From UBA1764 sp045642565 (GTDB lineage: Bacteria > Bacillota > Clostridia > Peptostreptococcales > Anaerovoracaceae), in NCBI GenBank assembly GCA_045642565.1, contig JAZUJE010000002.1, positions 156,973-220,972 on the forward strand: a DNA stretch of 64,000 nucleotides. Direction: 5' to 3'. Below, in pieces: positions 59,890 to 64,000 of the stretch (its first letter is position 1; each line of letters opens with the position of its first letter). Position numbers and translations under genes: made by a program. Below the pieces are notes generated by a model. It was given only the letters and a program-made list of their open reading frames with translations. It searched no databases and was not told the DNA's origin.

Positions 59890-61062
59890 TTAGATTCTTG
59901 CAACGCCAGACTTCTTAGCTGCTTCAGCAACAGCCTTAGAAATTGTTCCGGCAACTCTTTCATCAAATGCAGAAACGATTACATTTTCTGGTGTAAGATC
60001 TTTTTCATCTGTTAAACCAGCAAGTGCAATAGCAGCAGCCATCTTCATTTCTTCATTGATTTCGCTAGCTCTTACATCGAATACTCCTCTAAACAGACCA
60101 GGGAATACGAGTACATTGTTAATCTGGTTAGGGAAGTCTGAACGACCTGTTGCAACAACCTTTGCACCAGCAGCAAGAGCTTCATCTGGGAAGATTTCAG
60201 GTGTTGGGTTTGCACATGCGAACACGATAGCATCCTTGTTCATGCTCTGAACCATTTCTTTTGTTACTGTACCAGGAACAGATGTACCGATAAAGATATC
60301 AGCGCCTACCATAGCATCTTTAAGTGTACCTGTCATGTGACCAAGGTTAGTTTCTTCTGCCATTTCTTTCTTAATCCAGTTAAGCTTTTCATCGCCCTTG
60401 CAAATGATGCCCTTAGAGTCTGTCATGATGATATTCTTAAATCCATAAGAGAGCATCAACTTAACGATAGCAATACCGGCAGCGCCTGCACCGCAAGTAA
60501 CAACCTTTACATCTTCTGCTTTCTTGCCGACAAGCTTAAGAGCATTAATAAGGCCTGAAAGAACGATAACTGCTGTACCGTGTTGGTCATCATGGAAAAT
60601 AGGAATGTCGCACATTTCCTTAAGTTTTCTTTCGATTTCGAAGCATCTTGGAGCTGCAATATCTTCAAGGTTAATTCCACCGAAAGATCCGGAGATGTTA
60701 TAAACTGTCTGAACAAATTCATCAACATTTTTTGTTCTTACACAAAGAGGAATAGCATCTACGCCGCCAAAGGTCTTAAAGAGAGCACATTTACCTTCCA
60801 TAACCGGCATACCTGCTTCTGGGCCGATATCACCAAGTCCGAGTACTGCTGTACCATCTGTGATTACAGCGCAAAGGTTATGACGAAGTGTATAGTCATA
60901 GCTCTTATTAATATCTTGTTGAATTTCAAGACAAGGAGCAGCAACGCCTGGTGTATAAGCAACTGCTAAATCTTCTCTTGTTTTAAGTTCTGGAACTACA
61001 GTTGTAACAAACTTTCCGCCCCATTCTTTGTGCTTTTTTAAAGCCTCTTTTGCATAATCCAT
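59890..61062 (-). CDS. NAD(P)-dependent malic enzyme
   Basis: Oxidative decarboxylation of L-malate to pyruvate. 390 residues from ATG 61062, chosen because AAGGAGGAATAAA precedes it; a start at 61113 would lie inside larA. Malic motifs: AYTPGVAAPCLEI (Tyr), DGTAVLGLGDIGPEAGMPVMEGK (Lys), FHDDQHGTA, Rossmann GAGAAGIA and CANPTPEI. This is the short bacterial form without a phosphotransacetylase domain. It begins 1 bp after the larA stop. Confidence 0.94.
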   Translation of the reverse strand: MDYAKEALKKHKEWGGKFVTTVVPELKTREDLAVAYTPGVAAPCLEIQQDINKSYDYTLRHNLCAVITDGTAVLGLGDIGPEAGMPVMEGKCALFKTFGGVDAIPLCVRTKNVDEFVQTVYNISGSFGGINLEDIAAPRCFEIERKLKEMCDIPIFHDDQHGTAVIVLSGLINALKLVGKKAEDVKVVTCGAGAAGIAIVKLMLSYGFKNIIMTDSKGIICKGDEKLNWIKKEMAEETNLGHMTGTLKDAMVGADIFIGTSVPGTVTKEMVQSMNKDAIVFACANPTPEIFPDEALAAGAKVVATGRSDFPNQINNVLVFPGLFRGVFDVRASEINEEMKMAAAIALAGLTDEKDLTPENVIVSAFDERVAGTISKAVAEAAKKSGVARI

Positions 61063-61063
61063 T

Positions 61064-62317
61064 TTATTCCTCCTTAACAATTGGAAGCGTTGCGCCGCCA
61101 AAAGGCATTGCAATTACGCTTGCATTTTCACCATATTTATTCATAGCCTTGTCGAATGCTTCTTGAGCGGAATGCATAGGAACAAGGAAAATTGACTTAA
61201 CAAAATCATCATCCATTTCGGATACTAAATCGATTTCGGCATATTCAAGAATCATCGCGATTGCCGCAGCTTTATGTCCACCGAGTTGAAAATCTTTTCC
61301 GATTCTTTCCACCATTTCGTGTGAAGTCTTTGACTGTGTAAGCCATTCTTCAAACTTAACAGAGCCAAGCCCTTCGTTGCAGGCACCAATTAAAATGATG
61401 GTTCCACCTTCTTTAATCGCATGCTTAGAATTATCTAAAGCTTTTTGTGTTTGATAAAGGTTTGCATCTTTTGGCGCTCCTCCCTGGCTGACAATTACGA
61501 TATCAGCTTTATGAGGAATTTCTTTACGATACATTTTATCGAGATATTTACAAGCATCTCGGTGAGCGGCGGTAACATCGCCTGCTGCGGAATAAACAAT
61601 ATGTTTGTGTTCATCAAGAACAACATTGACGATAAAATCTACTCCACAAATTGCTCCGGCTTCTTCAATATCTTCTCTGATAGGATTTCCTTTAAGTTTG
61701 CCTGCGCAAGCATCATCAGAAACCATCATTCTGTGGTTTGCTTGAATTGCTTCCGGAGTAGATACTCCAGGCATAATAGCTTTATAGCCTCCGGAATAAC
61801 CTGCGAAGTAGTGAAACTCAACATTGCCAAGACAAATCTTAAAGTCTGCTTCTGCAACAACTCTTGTAATGTCTACAGGAGTTCCGGCTTTTGTATCACC
61901 CATGTGGATGCAATCATCAGGATCACTATCTACACATTTAACTTCTGAATAAGCTTTTTCACCAACCAGATGTTTCATTTCATCTTCCGTTTGGTGTCTA
62001 TGAGATCCAAGGCCAAATACTATGGTAATATCTTTTTTATCAATTCCGGCAGAATATAGCTCTTCTAAAACAGACGGAACTACATCAAATGATGGAATAG
62101 GTCTTGAGATATCAGAAGTAATGATTACGATTTTTTGGCCCGGCTTAACGAGTTTTGAAAGGCGTTCACTGCCTATAGGATGTGCCAGTGAATATTTTAC
62201 AGCCTCTTGTCCGTGGCGCTCGTGTTCAATAGGGTTGGACATAAGCACATCGACAAGGTTTTTGTCTGGAACTTCAACGCTTTGAATTCCAGAACCGTAT
62301 CCAAATTCTAATTTCAT
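61064..62317 (-). CDS. LarA-family nickel-dependent 2-hydroxyacid racemase
   Basis: 417 residues from ATG 62317 (TTGGAG site). Counterparts of the known LarA catalytic and nickel-pincer residues are present: D69, R72 (SDISRP), H106 (GSHRH), H169 and K179 (EFHYFAGYSGGYKA), H195 (NHRMM). No cofactor genes larB, larC or larE are in the window. Direct coupling to malic enzyme suggests the substrate is malate (D-malate to L-malate) rather than lactate; this is inference. Confidence 0.85.
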   Translation of the reverse strand: MKLEFGYGSGIQSVEVPDKNLVDVLMSNPIEHERHGQEAVKYSLAHPIGSERLSKLVKPGQKIVIITSDISRPIPSFDVVPSVLEELYSAGIDKKDITIVFGLGSHRHQTEDEMKHLVGEKAYSEVKCVDSDPDDCIHMGDTKAGTPVDITRVVAEADFKICLGNVEFHYFAGYSGGYKAIMPGVSTPEAIQANHRMMVSDDACAGKLKGNPIREDIEEAGAICGVDFIVNVVLDEHKHIVYSAAGDVTAAHRDACKYLDKMYRKEIPHKADIVIVSQGGAPKDANLYQTQKALDNSKHAIKEGGTIILIGACNEGLGSVKFEEWLTQSKTSHEMVERIGKDFQLGGHKAAAIAMILEYAEIDLVSEMDDDFVKSIFLVPMHSAQEAFDKAMNKYGENASVIAMPFGGATLPIVKEE

Positions 62318-62350
62318 TTTTTCTCCAATATATAAAACTACACTGTTCCT

Positions 62351-62379
62351 ATTATATGACTTTTCTTTAACAATCTCAA
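62351..62379 (-). promoter_or_regulatory. Promoter of larA-malic enzyme
   Basis: Minus-strand TTGAGA (62379-62374), 17 bp, TATAAT (62356-62351), about 34 bp before the larA ATG. Confidence 0.7.
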
Positions 62380-62450
62380 CAGGCGGGTTGAAAAAGGCTC
62401 GGAAATAGTGATATTGTGCCCAAAAGCCTTGAAAAATCAAGATATAGTGC

Positions 62451-62479
62451 TTGCAAAAGGCCTATTTTTGACATATAAT
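62451..62479 (+). promoter_or_regulatory. Promoter of rpsF-ssb-rpsR
   Basis: Plus-strand TTGCAA (62451-62456), 17 bp, TATAAT (62474-62479). Confidence 0.75.
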
Positions 62480-62487
62480 AATTAGGC

Positions 62488-62558
62488 GTTCGTCCGCAGG
62501 TTTTTACCTGTCCAACTCACACGGACGAACAATCTCTGCTAGGAGGGAGAATCCTAGC
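62488..62558 (+). promoter_or_regulatory. Structured leader of rpsF, probable S6:S18 binding site
   Basis: Two hairpins precede rpsF: GTTCGTCCG (62488-62496) with CGGACGAAC (62522-62530), which encloses a CAGG/CCTG mini-stem, and GCTAGGA/TCCTAGC (62538-62558). Position and the asymmetric loop with ACACGGACG resemble the known ribosomal S6:S18 autoregulatory leader. Confidence 0.7.
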
Positions 62559-62584
62559 CAACCAGACCATAGGGAGGTGAAAGA

Positions 62585-62872
62585 ATGAACAAGTACGAAC
62601 TGATGTTTATCATCGATCCTACTCTCGAAGATGCTAAGAAGGATGCCTATATTGAAGAAGTAAAGGGCATCATTGCCACAGCTGGCGAAGTATCTGACAC
62701 AGATGTATGGGGACTTAAGAAGCTTGCTTATCCTATCCTTAAGAAGACAGACGGTTACTTTGTAGTTATGCACTTCAATGCTAATCCAGAACTTCCAAAG
62801 GAATTAAGCAGAAGACTTAGAATTTCCGACAACTGCATGAGACACATCATCGTTAATTTAGACGAGAAGTAG
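62585..62872 (+). CDS. rpsF: 30S ribosomal protein S6
   Basis: 95 residues: MNKYELMFIIDPTLEDAKKD start and the KLAYPI and GYFVVMHF segments of S6. GGGAGGTG ribosome site. First of rpsF-ssb-rpsR. Confidence 0.97.
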   Translation: MNKYELMFIIDPTLEDAKKDAYIEEVKGIIATAGEVSDTDVWGLKKLAYPILKKTDGYFVVMHFNANPELPKELSRRLRISDNCMRHIIVNLDEK

Positions 62873-62888
62873 TAAAGGCGGTAAAAGT

Positions 62889-63296
62889 ATGAATTCAGTA
62901 ACATTAATCGGAAGATTAACAAAAGACCCAGAGGTTCGTTACGGAGCTGAAAGCCAAAACGCATATTGCAGATTTACAATTGCAATTGACAGAGGTAAAG
63001 ATCGTAACGGTGAAGACATGGGCGCAGATTTTCCTGGTATCGTTTGCTTTGGCAAGACAGCAGAAAACTGTGAAAGATTCCTTAAGAAGGGCCGTTTAGT
63101 AGGCATTCAGGGAAGAATTCGTACAGGAAAGTATGACAAGAATGGTCAAACTGTTTATACCACTGATATTTATGCAGACAGAGTTGAATTTCTCGAATGG
63201 GGAGATCGTTCAGAGGCTCCAGTAGCAAAAGCTCCGGAAAGCAATGCGATGCCTGGCGGCTTTAGTCAATTAACAGATGACGATATTCCATTCTAA
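62889..63296 (+). CDS. ssb: Single-stranded DNA-binding protein (main copy)
   Basis: 135 residues: OB fold, a short Ala/Pro/Gly-rich linker, and the acidic tip DDDIPF. Located between rpsF and rpsR, the standard Firmicutes place for the replication SSB. Confidence 0.96.
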   Translation: MNSVTLIGRLTKDPEVRYGAESQNAYCRFTIAIDRGKDRNGEDMGADFPGIVCFGKTAENCERFLKKGRLVGIQGRIRTGKYDKNGQTVYTTDIYADRVEFLEWGDRSEAPVAKAPESNAMPGGFSQLTDDDIPF

Positions 63297-63323
63297 TCAA
63301 GTTTAATTTAAGGAGACCATACA

Positions 63324-63578
63324 ATGGAAAGAGAAAATAGAGGTAGAAAGAATTTCGGTGGAATGCACAGAAAGAAAGTTTGTCAGTTCTGCGCAGAAAA
63401 GACCGAATACATCGATTTTAAAGATGTAGATACTCTTAAGAAGTATGTTACCGAAAGAGGTAAGATTCTTCCAAGAAGAATCACAGGCGCTTGCACAATG
63501 CACCAGAGATTTGTTACTACTGCAGTTAAGCGTGCAAGAACAGTAGCACTTCTTCCATTCGATGCTGATGCACAATAG
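63324..63578 (+). CDS. rpsR: 30S ribosomal protein S18
   Basis: 84 residues. The RRITGACTMHQRFVTTAVKRART block is S18. An N-terminal CQFC pair (around KVCQFCAEK) could bind zinc. A GGAGA site precedes the ATG. Ends the operon. Confidence 0.97.
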   Translation: MERENRGRKNFGGMHRKKVCQFCAEKTEYIDFKDVDTLKKYVTERGKILPRRITGACTMHQRFVTTAVKRARTVALLPFDADAQ

Positions 63579-63587
63579 TTAAAAGAA

Positions 63588-63619
63588 AAATTGCAGCCGA
63601 CGGGTTGCAATTTTTTTTA
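63588..63619 (+). terminator. Intrinsic terminator of rpsF-ssb-rpsR
   Basis: Stem AATTGCAGCC/GGTTGCAATT followed by T8, just after the rpsR stop. Confidence 0.88.
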
Positions 63620-63653
63620 TTCTGTCATACGAAAAAAGTATGGTGCTAGCTTT

Positions 63654-63694
63654 AAAAGTTTGTCCGGAATATTGATGAGGACAGACTTTTTTTG
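63654..63694 (+). terminator. Second hairpin terminator with an embedded downstream promoter
   Basis: Stem AAGTTTGTCC/GGACAGACTT followed by T7. A TTGATG (63672-63677) and TATAAT (63696-63701) with 18-bp spacing begin in its loop and probably drive the next gene. Confidence 0.75.
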
Positions 63695-63737
63695 TTATAA
63701 TTGTTGATGTATTTTTATTTTTTAGTTAGGTGTTTTT

Positions 63738-64000
63738 ATGGAAATTGGTTTTGATTCTGAAAAATATCTTGAAGAACAGTCAAGATATATCCTCGAACGT
63801 ATTGAATCTAAGAAGTGCGAACGTCTTTACCTTGAATTTGGCGGAAAGCTGGTTCACGATAAGCACGCTATGAGAGTTCTGCCAGGCTTTGACGAGAATG
63901 CTAAAATTAAGCTTCTTGCAAAGATGAAAGATCATGCGGAAATCATCATTTGTATCTATGCAGGAGATATCCTTACAAACAAGACACGTCAGGACTTTGG
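63738..64000 (+). CDS. DUF1846-family protein, partial (3' end beyond window)
   Basis: The open frame from ATG 63738 starts MEIGFDSEKYLEEQSRYILE and contains LYLEFGGKLVHDKHAMRVLPGF and DHAEIIICIYAGDI, the recognisable N-terminus of the conserved DUF1846 family. Only the first 87 codons are visible; full members are about 500 residues. Function is not established. Confidence 0.88.
   Translation, partial: MEIGFDSEKYLEEQSRYILERIESKKCERLYLEFGGKLVHDKHAMRVLPGFDENAKIKLLAKMKDHAEIIICIYAGDILTNKTRQDF

Noticed and set aside
62318..62440. N-terminal extension of LarA from 62440
   Set aside because: It covers a TTGAGA-17-TATAAT promoter; the ATG at 62317 has a good ribosome site and gives the family start.

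Overview
The window is 64 kb of AT-rich chromosome from a low-GC Gram-positive bacterium. Its gene set points to the Bacillota, most likely class Clostridia: WalRK with YycH, YycI and YycJ relatives, a DnaD-type primosome protein, GdpP, Jag, a short YidC without a lipoprotein signal, and a Clostridia-style RNase HI insertion. I cannot name the genus. No rRNA genes, insertion sequences, prophage or CRISPR arrays are visible.

The replication origin lies in the middle. Almost every gene left of about 36.8 kb is on the minus strand and almost every gene from 37.1 to 59.8 kb is on the plus strand. The switch falls between dnaA and gyrB, in an AT-rich stretch with five DnaA-box-like sites. A second DnaA box and a DnaA-trio-like TAG repeat lie between dnaA and dnaN, so the origin looks bipartite. 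Two parS palindromes sit about 10 kb away, upstream of parA-parB.

Left arm, read away from the origin: dnaA-dnaN-recF; rpmH-rnpA-yidD-yidC-jag; mnmE-mnmG-rsmG; parS, parA-parB; rnhA; a wall-stress operon (secreted protein, walH, walI, walJ, htrA) preceded by a perfect WalR box; an ArsR-family gene; metQ-metN-metI; gdpP-rplI-dnaB-dnaD-M23 peptidase-CofE-like; walR-walK-ftsB-like-rsmA-serS; a tRNA-Lys; and a zinc-ribbon membrane protein cut by the window edge. The WalRK kinase/regulator pair and its WalHIJ/HtrA partners are in two separate operons.

Right arm: gyrB-gyrA-trpS, then a packed shikimate operon aroB-aroC-aroE/aroK fusion-aroQ-aroA-(five-gene cassette)-aroF-chorismate mutase. Next come a stand-alone ssb, a Dpp/Opp-type peptide transporter, a convergent larA-malic enzyme pair, the rpsF-ssb-rpsR operon with a structured leader, and the start of a DUF1846 gene.

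Three things stand out. (1) The metQNI operon is preceded by an unannotated 34-codon peptide with seven Met codons in twelve, followed by four alternating complementary segments ending in a strong terminator: a textbook layout for ribosome-mediated methionine attenuation. (2) The MetQ lipoprotein it controls is circularly permuted: its canonical C-terminal half comes first. (3) The cassette inside the aro operon encodes SLOG-SLATT, TIR-TM-PASTA, half-TIR-TM-LRR and HD-RyR proteins plus a small unknown. It looks like a membrane-linked nucleotide-signalling or defence system with Toll-like topology. All function statements are inferred from sequence reading; no search was run.
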